Assembly: GCA_030770545.1 (NCBI GenBank)
Contig: CM061102.1
Coordinates: 7,119,501 to 7,183,500, forward strand
DNA: 64,000 nt
From: Macropodus opercularis
Taxonomy: Eukaryota; Chordata; Actinopteri; Anabantiformes; Osphronemidae
Direction: 5' to 3'
The notes beneath the pieces were generated by a model, which was not told where the DNA came from, searched no databases, and worked only from the letters and a program-made list of their open reading frames with translations. This document shows, piece by piece, positions 49,319 through 61,118 of the stretch; positions within the stretch are counted from its first letter, which is position 1, and every line of letters begins with the position of its first letter. The translations under genes and the position numbers were made by a program.

Positions 49319-52300
49319 ATGGCAAAGGATGGAGAAAAGAGCCAGTGGAAGGAGTTTATATGGAACCCGAGGACCAGGGAGTTTCTGGGCAGGACGGCGA
49401 GCAGCTGGGGTAAGTGCAGTCCTATCCAGCTACAGCAATGCAGCAAACACGGTGCTCTGGGTTTAAAGCCTTGCCTGAATGTTCAACAAGGAACTTTAGA
49501 AGTAATTATGTGTGAGTGTAATGTGGCTGAGGTTGTGTTAACCGACGATTTTCTCTCGGTGTTCAAGCAGCGATAAGACGGTCGCTGTCCACTACAGGCT
49601 GGTGCTGAAATCTGAATGCGGCACCGCTCCCGTAGAAGCCGGCGGAAAAACCCCTCCTGCCTAGTTTCTTCCTTTATTTATTAATTTATGGCACTGCTAT
49701 GCCTGCGCAATGCGCTCAGCATAAGGGGTGGAGGCCTATGGTCTATTTGTGCATTTGAATTTGTTAGATGCGGCAACGTTGCTGGAACAGGTTCCACTGT
49801 TTTGCAAAGTGCAAATCAGCAAAGCACGTCAGTTGCTGTGTGCCTCAACTAGGCTTATAAGGAATTCAGCAGGATAAGAGGTTCTTTTTCTAAGGAGATG
49901 GCTCATATAAGTGGAGAGAATAGAGAGTCACACCATGTATGTTGTATTATGTCTTGTAGGTTTAGTCCCAGTCTTTATCTAACAGAAATATTGTCTTCTT
50001 TTCTTCCACATAAGCAGCCTGCAAGTATTTCAAAGATTCATAAAATTATAGGGCGCATATGGCTCTGTTCTAATGACATTGGAGCATTTTAATCTGGGCA
50101 AAGCCTAGGGCCAAATGCTATTTGTATCACCTCCAACACAACCCCTCCCAGTGTGTGTAATCACTGAGGGATTTAATCCTTATCTAATGCCTTCATTGGC
50201 TCATTGGGGAAGGTATCAAATCAGGATGTTCTAATAAAGTAAACCACTTTTAGGCACTTGTGATAGTTTTGACCTTTTGATCTGTATGGCAACACAAGTG
50301 ACGTGCTGTGGGTTGTTATGAAGCTGCCCAGCTGTTCGTTTTTCTTTACATTGGTGTTTTGGCCGTAACGTTCTGTGACGTCATAATGGTTGTGGGGAGT
50401 TTGGAATCACTGACTGGAGCTTCCTTTGCTAGAATCCTCCCACAGTGTACAGCATAATCCAGCTCACTGTGTCCCAGGTGCTTTAAGGTCTGGTGGCCTT
50501 TTTAAGCTGTGCTCTCTAAGGCTTGGCTATTTCTGCTGTCAGCCGTTGCATGTAGGTCTTCCTCATTGATGCGTACGTTATTTGTACTGTACCTCTACTT
50601 TCACTTGTTTGTCAGCACAGTTTTATCTACAGTCTGTTGATCTTCATCAATAGTCTATTGATTTTCTATACCAATCGTTCTCACCACACACTAAGACAAT
50701 TTTCATTATTAGGCTAATTTGTCATCTGCACTTTCAGTCAGTGTGATGCACATCAGAGCATCACATCAAAGGCCTCTTTGAGGATGAAACACAAACCTTG
50801 TGTGGCCTGTTTTGTATTAAGGACCCCAGTGATATGGAAACCATGATAAAGTAGCCCAGTCCTGTAATTTAGATACTATGTTGTCACCATTTGACACCAG
50901 GCAAATGTGGTCAACCACTGTTGGAATTGAGACTAATTCCCACTTCCCAAAATACCAAAAGTAAAAAGGAACAAAATCATTATTACTCGCTATATACAAG
51001 CTGACACCGGTTCTCCAGACCTTTTCCTTTATAGTTCACAGGTCTGTTTATAGAGCAATTGAGCAGCATGCCATCCTAATTAGTTCTGAATGAAAGGAGA
51101 CACCTCCTGTCATTATCGCTGAAGAAAGAACAGAATGCCGAACCTCCTTTTGTTCTCTACTTTCAACTGCCATCTGCCAACAAAACCATGGTGAAAAAGA
51201 GAGGCTTCACTGTCCATCATCGGTGTGTGCTGTAAACCTAACACCCTCTTTGCCAGGGGGGAAGCCACCAGGCCTGCTTGCTTGACCCTGCATTCATGTG
51301 CACACACCCAGCATACCCTGGGTGGTGCCAAATTAGTGTGGGCACAACCTCTGGATGACACAAAACAACACGTAAACACTTTTTGCAGTCACATCTTATC
51401 TCTGAATCCTCACTCAGTGCATTGCCTCTGGCTTGTTACAAGGCCTGGAGGCTGACCCCGTGTATTTTTAATGACTCAGCTTGGGTTCTTCCATGCTAGA
51501 GGAGAGATGCTCACTGAAATACTCAGCCATTCATTCACTTATTCTCAAGGAATAATTAGATCCAAAAATAAAAACATGCACAAGTCATCACAGTCCGCCA
51601 CTATAAAAGCCCCCATGGAGCGACCTTTCCTTGACATTTTGTTATGGATTTCTCTGAGCACGGCTGTTGAAGACAGATGCAGTAATGAGTCTGCTGACGG
51701 AGCGAGTGCGATTCACACTGGGGGCCATCCAGCGGAGGCACAGGGTCAGCTGCTACCCAAGGTTGGCCCCAGGTGCTGTGACTTCAAATGGGGGATGTGT
51801 CATGTTTTCCTGCTCTCTATGTAAACAGGGATGCCGAAAATGGGACCAAACAGCTGCTTCAAAATGATCTAATGATTCCAGTAGGGAAACATTGAATTAA
51901 CGTGTCACTGAGTTTACCCTTTTTTGTGTGAGATATAAAGGTATATATACATTTTAATGTATAAACTGTCCTGAAACAATTAGATGTATATATAACAGAC
52001 ATTTATATGAAGCAAAAAAATCCAAATATTTACCACAGACAATGTAAAGACATGCCTTAAAATCGCAGTTGAAACACATCAGTTGTAAACCGTTAATCAG
52101 GTTTAATCATTATAATCAATTTTATTATGAGGAAATAATCTAGTCGTATGTCTACTTTTTGTCTCATGTTACATTGCCACTATGCAGCCTGCAGGGATCT
52201 TTTTTCACCCTCCTCCTGTGTCCCCTTACTCGTCACTCCCCCAGCTCTGTGGACAAGGCAACTCTATAATGAGTATGGTTCAATTCACAGTGATTCAGCC

Positions 52301-54959
52301 TTGGAGACAGGCAACAGTTCTGCATCAGCAAAGTGGATGCATGCAACAATGTGAAAAAGGCAACAATTGCCATGTGGTAGAGTTAAAATTATGTTATGAC
52401 CATGAGTTCCTAAAAATAACTTGATTTCACATTATGTCATTAATGATGTCGCAAGTATCTGAAGGACAGCTGTTTATATGCGAGTGAGAAAGGGCGAGGG
52501 AGACAGATGTTGCAGCTGGAATGAAGCGCTTGTAGTTTTGCGTGGATTAACTGACCTTCCTGTGTTTGGGCAGAACGTCAGCATACAGCAGCAACATTTC
52601 CTTCAACTGATTAAGTTCATAAGGCTTTTTTCTTTTGGTATTTAAAGTTGTGTCTGTGTAAGTGATTATTAGATGGTCTGCACTCATTGACTGTTGCCGA
52701 TGTCAGTTTATCCTTCATAAGAGAAAAGCTTTTCACTATAATGCATAGTCACCACAGTTCAACAGCTGTGCTGTCAGATTTAGACGGACTGGGTTCAGCG
52801 ATTATCATGAGTGAAAAATGGTCTCATTGTTTTTACATAACTCACTATAATAATACTGATGTCTGGGTCTAGCTCCAGGTTTTGTGGTAACAGTGATTGC
52901 GAAAGTCTGTGATTGTAGGGGTGCTGTACAGGGGGGTCTGTCCTAATCCGAACCGGAGTAGGTGTAGGAACTTGAGCACATTGAGCCAAGCTCAGGATTT
53001 GTGTGAATGTTTTCATCTGAATTTCATGTGAAGTGTGAAATTAAATAACCATTTTTGCTGGATTTATTTCACTTGTAAAAATGTTTCCTCTTTATTGCAG
53101 GGCTATAACATCTATTGAACTGCACACCTACATATGAGATAGCTCATGCAATTGATCCTACTCTCTTTTATGTCTTTCTGCAGGTCTGATTCTTCTCTTT
53201 TATCTAGTCTTCTATATCTTCCTGGCTGGCTTGTTCGCTCTGACCATGTACGTCATGCTGCAGACCTTGGACGATCACAAACCAACCTGGCAGGATAGAC
53301 TCGCCACACCAGGTGCAGTGGCTAATGATACAAAGTGCAGGAACACAGGTCACAGTCTGTGCTGTGCTGTCCTGAACTTCCTGCTGTGTCTCTGTCTCTC
53401 ATAGGCATGGTGATTAGACCCAAAGCAGATGAGACCTTTGAGATTGTCTATAAAATCCAGGACACTGAGAGCTGGGACATGTACACTCAGATCCTGGAAA
53501 AGTTTCTGGAACGTAAGTCTGGCTCTAGCCTCGCTTTCAGTGATTAAAAAAGCTTTACATCCGTGGATTATCCACTGATCCACAATGAACTGTTTTTACC
53601 TAAAAGCAGATACTTCCTTTACAGTCAGCTGATAGAAGATTGCCTTGCGCTAGGGTTGCAACTGAGTAAGCTCCTTAAAAATCAAATAACCGTACCCCTG
53701 GTGCTCTCTCCTGCAGCCTACAACGACACCGCACAGATTCAGAAAAATGACGATTGCACCCCGGACCAGTATTTCCTGCAGGAGGACAGCGGTGAGGTGA
53801 AGAACAACCCGAAGCGCTCCTGTCAGTTCAACCGCAGCATACTGGAGGAATGCTCTGGACTCCGGGACCGTTACTATGGATACCATCTGGGCAAGCCATG
53901 CATCATCATCAAGCTGAATCGGGTATGAAAGAGGAAGAGGGATGGGAAATTGTTGTGGCTGTTGCTAGGAGATATGGAGTGACTGCTTGTCTTTTATGAC
54001 ATTTACAACTGTCTGTCTCATGTCAGTTTAAAACATCTTTTATTCACACCAGGTGATTGGGATGCTGCCAGGAAATAATGGACAGGCTCCATATGTCACC
54101 TGTGGTGCTAAGGTAATCCCTTTTTTGTCTTTCCCAGTGAAAGGCTTAACATAACAATTTGGAGTTCAGCCTATTCATAGCTATTATGCCTCTCTCCCAT
54201 CTGCAATATACTGTACCACCTGTCGCTCTCTCTCCATTTTCTTTTCATGCTTGTGCATGTATTGATTCAACAGCCATGTCTGTGTTGTCATTTACACCAC
54301 TTCTGTATGTTACCGGTTCCCCCCTTTTTCTGTCGTGTTCCTTTCACATGCATGTTCTCAGAGATACAAAGTTGGCAAAGATCAATGGGTAAGACCAGAC
54401 AGAACCTGTAGAGGATGTTTATGTGTGTAGAAGTAGTGTTGGGTAGTTATATGTGCAGATGATGAGGCATTTGGTATTAAACAGCCTGCTGAAGTAGATG
54501 ATGGACATGCAGGGAAAAGACATTTGGATATTACCAAAGCTCCGATTCTCCTAAATGTATGAAGTGATTATTCAGGCTGTAACTGAGGAAGCTGCTTCTA
54601 CCTTGTCAGAGAGAAGACACTGACAAAATCGGAGAGTTGGAGTACTTCCCTCCAAATGGGACTTTCAATCTTATGTATTACCCTTACTATGGCAAGAAAG
54701 CTCAGGTAAGATTGGGGCGTTAAGTCGTTAAACTCAGAAACAACAAATACTGTAAATATTCCTGTGCTGACCTGGATCTATTTTCCTGCAGGTGAACTAC
54801 TCTCAGCCTTTGGTTGCAGTTAAGTTTCTTAACATCACTCTCAATGAAGATGTCAACATTGAGTGCAAGATCAATGCCAACAACATACCCACTGGAAGTG
54901 AAAGGGACAAGTTTGCTGGAAGAGTGTCTTTCAAGCTGAGAATCAACTCTGATACCTAG
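49319..54959 (+). CDS. atp1b2: Na,K-ATPase beta-2 subunit
   Basis: The beta subunit chaperones the catalytic alpha subunit to the plasma membrane and tunes K+ affinity. Beta-2 is also the glial adhesion molecule AMOG. Exons 49319-49409, 53184-53312, 53405-53512, 53717-53922, 54053-54112, 54610-54705 and 54792-54959 join in frame to 285 residues (290 in human). Order: short cytoplasmic tail with EWKEFVWNPRT-like motif (here QWKEFIWNPRTREF), membrane span (about 32-58, LILLFYLVFYIFL), then the ectodomain. All six disulfide cysteines are present (NDDC, RSCQF, EECSG, GKPC, VTCG, IEC), with sequons NDT, NRS, NGT, NYS and NIT. DRLATPG, KFLEPYND, YYPYYGKK-like and ERDKFAGRV blocks point to beta-2 rather than beta-1. 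The first intron is 3.8 kb and holds no other gene that I can see. Confidence 0.94.
54362..54388 (+). other. Candidate in-frame microexon of atp1b2
   Basis: This 27-base stretch encodes RYKVGKDQW. A polypyrimidine-bearing TTCTCAG acceptor precedes it and GTAAGA follows. It lies between two phase-0 junctions, so inclusion would add nine residues after VTCGAK without a frame change. Family members vary in length at this loop. Confidence 0.4.
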
Positions 54960-55118
54960 GTTGACCTTTTGACCTTTCTCCTGAAAGCTCCTCTTTTCAT
55001 TCTCCGCAGCATTGCACATACACAGAAAGAAATCGCAGTATTCACACCCTTTGTACGATTTGTTTACATCCCCCATGTATTGGGGACATTGTCCAGTTAG
55101 GTCAAAAGATAAGACGAG

Positions 55119-55124
55119 AATAAA
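55119..55124 (+). terminator. Polyadenylation signal of atp1b2
   Basis: AATAAA 160 bases past the stop codon, followed by GT/T-rich sequence. Confidence 0.65.
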
Positions 55125-56855
55125 AGGGTGATAATCCTGTCATTATTTCTGTCTGTGAGCTTTGGGACAAATTCTTTTCTGTAATTAGTTTGAGGTGAAA
55201 TCTATTTATACTGCATGACAAACTAAAGGATATAAGGAATTGAAAGCGTTGTCAGAGTTTGCAAGGATCAGCAACATTACCACTTTATTGCTGCTCCCCT
55301 CCTGCTGCCTCCTTATAGAGTATTCCTCTATATATGAATATACACAAATTACAGATACAAAATGTGTATATCTAATATTTATATGGTATCATAACTATAT
55401 ATTAGTCTGTCTATTTTGTTGCACTTAAAAGAATTATCCAACAGACGCGCATATATCTTGATGGATGGATGCAGAAATGAAGCCATTTTGCATGTGTGTA
55501 TTGTCTTTAGTGTCTACCGCCCCCCTGGAGGCCCCTGGGCTCCATGTCTCCGCTAAGTGTGAAACAAGGTTATGGTAAATCACTGACCACCAGGAGGGAC
55601 CTATCAATGACTTTCCAAGCCTCACACACAACAAGTGTGTGTTCCAACAACAGTATCTATTAAGATAGCTATTTCCCAAAAAAAAGGAGTTACGTTGAAG
55701 TCGAACCTTTAAGCGTGTGTGTGATTGTGGGTCTGCGTGTGTGTTCCTTTGACAGGTCCCATCTCATCCTGTAGGTCGGGAAGTTGCATGCAATGTGCAA
55801 TATTCATTACATGGCATATCATTATGAGTGCTTGAGACACATTTTCAGGTGAGAGAGCTTCTATTAAAAATAATACTTTTATAACACTACTGTAGATGTT
55901 CACACAGGTCGGTTGGTAGATGTTTGGGTAGCTGGGAATGGTCACACGATGCCAAATGAACCACAGTATGACAGGAACAGTGGATGGTTGTACTCAGACA
56001 TCTTGAAATGATTTAAGTTGAAAATTTAGTTATCCCACCCCCCAGAATTCACAGTCATTTATAGGCTCATTCAAACTTCATGTCTCTGGCTTTTATCCAT
56101 TATTACTGTAAGAATTTCACAGGAATGAAGCAAAAATGACCTTTAATGACCAATTCTTCATTACTTTAAAAATAGATTTTTGAGGTGTTTGAGCATGTTG
56201 CATCTATTTCATATATATCAGAGATAGGTGCGATTGTCATATTTTGTGTTGCACTGACAGTGTGTTTGTGTGTGTATTTTTTCTCTTTTTTGTCAAAGAT
56301 GAATTAATTAATGTATATACAGCTCGGGATGAAATGGATGTAGTACATTTGTGTCTGTTCCTGTTTAATTATTCATACAATACTCATCATTATCATCTAA
56401 AATTCCCCATCTAGGACATTAAAATGTGTAGTTTGCTTTGAGAGGTGACTAGAGTCTTGATTATGTGAGTTGTTAGTTTATGAGATTTTTGTCTTTTAGA
56501 CTTGTAGGAAATTAAGAAAAGACAACTGTTTCTATTGTTGTTGCAGTATTCTCCACCTTTATATGAAGATGATAACTGGACCACCACTTTCAAAACCCAA
56601 CCAATCTCAAGTTTCTTGCTGGCCGGGTTTGCATAGCACAGTATCGGACAAAAAAATTGTAAGAAATACCCGAAAATTGGCTGTAGAAGTTTGCAGAGTC
56701 ACACTTTTAAACTCACACACATAATTGGAGCATCTGTTCTTTCACGTTAAGATCTGCCTCAACTCTCGCTTTGTTTCTCTGGGAACAGCTTGTTTCTCAG
56801 TATGCTCACAAATATGTCACAGAGGTCTAAAGAAAACTCTAATCCAGGCTTGACA

Positions 56856-56916
56856 AGGGAAGGAAGGAAAGAAAGAAAGAAAGAAGGAAGGAAGAAAGAA
56901 AGAATAAAAGAAAGAA
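56856..56916. repeat. GAAA/GGAA tetranucleotide microsatellite
   Basis: An imperfect purine-only array of GGAA and GAAA units between atp1b2 and gltpd2. Confidence 0.85.
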
Positions 56917-57393
56917 ACCAAACCACTGTGCCCTAACATCAATCTCAGCCTCATACTTGCTTTGTCTGACACGTATTTCTCCTTTGACATTCCTACAACA
57001 GTTACTTAATTTCACAGTAACCTCTTAATCCGGTAATCCAGAGCACGCATGCTGAACTTCTTTACCCTACTTTGTTGCTCCTCCTACTTGCGTCACACTT
57101 GATTGTCTTTAACATGACTCAAGGAAGGTTAATTCATTTCGTACTTTTAATTTTTCTAATCATTTTATAAGCAATGCCCTTTTGAGTCACAAGTAAACAA
57201 ATGTTGGCTTCATCATATAATTGGACATTTTGTGCATTTGGAAATTAGTTCTTCTTCAACCAAAGACATTTTAACTTGTATTTATTGTAGGATCCAGGCA
57301 AGAAAGCAGAGCCTGTGCTATTAAAAGGCTTACTCTTATGTAATTATTATAATAACAATACGCACAAAAGGAACACGTTTCACTAACATAACA

Positions 57394-57407
57394 GTGCCTC
57401 CTGGTGG
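57394..57407 (-). promoter_or_regulatory. CTCF-like motif between atp1b2 and gltpd2
   Basis: The minus strand reads CCACCAGGAGGCAC, matching the CTCF core at nearly all constrained positions. It lies between two convergent genes. Binding is inferred. Confidence 0.5.
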
Positions 57408-59201
57408 ACAGACAGTGCTGTTCTCCAGTGTCACAGAATCCTTTTCCCTGGTAACTCCATTAATCACATTTGTTTCTGTGACAATTAGGAAGTCCCAAAA
57501 AAGCAATATGTTGTTGTTTTTGTTGTCATTTGTTTTTTTTTTGTTTTTTTTGGCTGTATGATTTATTTATTGGAAAGACTGAAAATCTGTGCATATAAAT
57601 ACTGCGTTAAGTCAGTTTTGCCAGAATGGAACAATATATAGAGTATTTTTACTGACATTTTGGACAGAATACATTAGTTTACGTATAATACAATGGGTGC
57701 TACCTGGTAGGTTTTCATGATTTAGGCGAGAGTTTGGTTGAAAATGGTTTTGTTTTAATGTCATGCGATCTCTGTCAATGCTTTGAGTCCTATCTAATGT
57801 CTTAGTATCAAAATTTAGACACACTCATTACAAGCAAATTGATAAGATTGTAAATACATTGGAATGAGCTGAGCAAAACCATCCAGTTCAAATCAGAGAG
57901 AGTCAACTATTCCTGCTTTAAATAAAAGACGAGTCCAACAAACCTCCCCTCCTTCGACCAAAAGGATGACTATGTTTCTGGATCTATTCATTTATTTTTT
58001 GCTCTTACTGTATGTATATTTTTGCTCATGTTTATTGCAAAACAAGATAGAGAAATAAATAAATGTCATTTAAGGAAACTCAAATTTGTCTCAAGGATAT
58101 TTTCGTTGGCATTTGGGAGGAGAAAGTTCATTATTCATTGACAGGCATTAGGATTAAAGATGAAGAACTGCAATGTCAGCATGAAAATGTCTTTAAGGCT
58201 CATTATGAAATATAGTCAAATATAATATTCCCTTTATAGGGAGCAGAATGAGAAGCCAGACTGTTTAAAAAGTAGCATCAGGTGAGCATAATCTAATGTA
58301 ATCCCATTCACCATAATCCTCTGCTGCCACTGGTGGCATTTGAACATGTAAACTTCAATTACAAAGAACAAAACAGCTGGTGTCTATGTGACAGGATGTA
58401 AAGTGTAGCTGTCAGATTTATCAACATTTGAATGTGTACGTACAATAATACCAGCAATAATTCGCTGATTGAAATTTTAGCTGGATACTTCTACTCCTAG
58501 TACTAATTGAAACCATACCACACTTATTGGTCTACGCAAGAGAGAAAATAGGTGGATCCTGGGCTTTTTTACATAAGAGACTGTGTGACGAGATTACAGC
58601 TGAAGTGCACTTCCGCTCGCTGACCTTCACCCAGCTCCTTTGTCCTGCTCACTCTGTGGCATCAGGGTCTATACTTATCTGTCTTTTATCTGCCTCCTCC
58701 TCAGAAACACAGAGCACATAGTGCAGGAAAAGAAAGGAGGCGGGGATTATGTAGCATTAGAGGCATTTGTAGGTTAAAAATACTCTGATCAAGTGAAGGG
58801 CCAGTGTCTGACTTACACATACTATTATCTTAATTACACACCCACTGGGTAAATTATAATTCTGAGTTATCTGCTACTGCTTCACATTCCTCAGGTCAGG
58901 CCTATTTATAACAACAGACCTGTAATCTCTAATGTATTCTTATGAACAAAGATTCATTGTGTGGGAAAAGCTTTTCAAAGAGCCTTTCTCAAAAAAGATC
59001 CACTGTCTGAACCAGATTGTCATTTAAATATAAAACTATTCACTTTGCTTATTGGCTTTGAAAATCCTGTAGGTCGTCTTTCTGAATAGAATACAAAAAA
59101 TATCCATCTGGTATGTGAATACTCAGCACACATCGTACTGCACCTTACTACTGAGCGTTTGTGTAGGGGTAACTTGTGGAAACTGTCTACCCAGGTCCCC
59201 T

Positions 59202-61118
59202 TTAAGGCAGGTCCAGCATGCCATTTTCCTCCAGGGCTGTTTGTGTCCTGTCATAAACTTCTCCAATGGCCTGAGCCACTCTGTTGAGGACTTTGCTCAA
59301 CCCCTCCTGGTTCTGTGCACACACCAGTCTGTAGAAGAAGCCTCGCTCTGGCAGAGCAATGAAAGCCAGCTCAGCAGCCCTGCGCACAAACCAGGTGTGG
59401 TGGTGTGAGAGGGTGCTCTGATAGGCCTCGCGACACAGCTCTGATGGACTCCTGAACCGGCCAGATACCGGTGTCTCCGCCAGCTTTTCCAGAAAGAGCT
59501 TCAGCCAAAGCAGGGCGCGATGCAGGCGCAGAAGAGTCCTGCACCCCGAGTCCGTCTGCTGGTGGAAGCTCACCGCACCTCGGTTCAGCTCCACCCTGAT
59601 CATGGAGCGCACTGAGTGATAAGCGTGTGTGTCCTGTGAGGCCTCATTTTTCCCAGTGTTCCCAGAGTTTACCGAGTTCATACCTGGGCCCAGTTCTGCT
59701 TCAGGGTTGTTCTCTGCTAACAGGGCCAGCTGGCGAATGATGGAGGTCTTACTTTCTATCTCTTTGGATATCAGTCCCACCATTGGACCCAGGGCATCCA
59801 TAAACCTGGAGGAGTAACACAGAACAAGGTGAGTCATCTAACAGAGCGTAAATTATCGCATGGGCACTAAATGACTTCATTTTTTCTGATCTCTGTTACT
59901 AGTTTATCTGATTCATACTTCACAAGCTCATCCCAGCTGGACAGATAGGGCTGAAGCAGCACGTCAGATGTGTAGGCCGGTGCAGCCAGCAAGTGGGAGA
60001 GCAGCAGTGACACCTGGAAGCTCTGACCAGGACACGTCTTCAGAACTGGTGGGGCCTCATCCTGAACAGCACCACTGCTGTTAGACAGCTGGTGAAGCTG
60101 ACAGTGGAAGGAGGCGAGATGTGTGTGGGGGCGATCGCCAGGACAAAGGAACAGAGAAAGAGTAATTAACCAACTGCTTTACCAAACCAGCCGCAAAGAA
60201 ATTGATTAAGTGATTAGGTTTGCTGCGTAGCCTCCTTACCTTGTTCATCTGATTATAACCTTTCAAACAAGACTCCCAGTGGTAATCCAACCCCCCCTCT
60301 GCTGGAAGACATTGAAACAAAAATTGTAATATAACGTATAATCAGAAACACTGATTTCTATTGAACATTATATAATTGTAATGATAATAACAACACATTC
60401 GCTATTAATATACTTTTTAGGCAATATCTTACTCTCGTGCCTTCTCTTGTGATGTTGTTTGTATGTAATTTTGGAGCCAAAGGTTTCTGTTTCTGTGCAA
60501 CCACCGTACTTGATTCTGCACAAACTGCCCCCATGTGACACATTCCTGATCTTAAGCCTATGCATTCCAGACAAGATTGTACAGATTAATAGTTCGACAC
60601 GGAAAGCACAAAAACAGCCGCTTAAACGGGCAACGAAAGTGGATGGACATCTTGTGTTCTTCATCATCATCTAATAGACACTAGTTGTAGACAAATTACA
60701 TTGTTCGTGTTTGTGTTGCATAAGTTATTTAATCATTCACAGCGTTGGTCAGGAAAGGCTTTAGATAAACATGTCAAAAAAAGCTAACCTTGCAAACAGC
60801 CACTGAAACCCGACTGGAAGCGCGAGCTACGCTGACTCATACAAAAATCCAAGAGTTTGTGGCTGTTTCAGACAGATTAAGGTAAACACACAGCACTGGA
60901 TACTAATGATACTGTCATCACAGTGCAGACACTTGATCAGCGCGATTGATGGCTCCTTGGCTACCTTTGGGCCTAAACACTTAATCACAATCAACTAATA
61001 ATCAAGGCTTCTGTTGACTCTTACTGTGCCAAAAAACGAAATACTCACGGAGCCACAGGGATCCGAGGAACACCAGCAGGACTAGGATCGCTGCAGCAGC
61101 CTTGCTCTTTATACCCAT
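59202..61118 (-). CDS. gltpd2: Glycolipid-transfer-protein domain protein 2 (GLTPD2)
   Basis: This is a GLTP-fold lipid-binding protein. Four exons on the minus strand (61118-61049, 60301-60240, 60097-59919, 59805-59202) join in frame to 304 residues (about 291 in human). Residues 5-23 form a hydrophobic signal or anchor (AAAAILVLLVFLGSLWL), which the cytosolic relatives GLTP and CPTP lack. The GLTP domain covers about 90-300. It has SGCRTLLRLHRALLWLKLFLE, nearly the CPTP motif, with the stacking Trp at 204 and Arg193/Arg197 where CPTP holds phosphate. Further on, HHTWFVRRAAELAFIALPER carries the conserved His (about 240). The position of GLTP Asp48 is Glu119 and that of Asn52 is Lys123. A polar insert (about 139-168) is not typical. 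A ceramide-1-phosphate-like ligand is inferred, not shown. Confidence 0.9.

Larger units (their letters stand above)
54960..59201. other. Region between convergent atp1b2 and gltpd2
   Basis: The atp1b2 transcript probably ends soon after AATAAA at 55119-55124. The rest is AT-rich with no recognisable exon. It holds a GAAA/GGAA microsatellite at 56856-56916 and a CTCF-like motif at 57394-57407. Confidence 0.6.
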
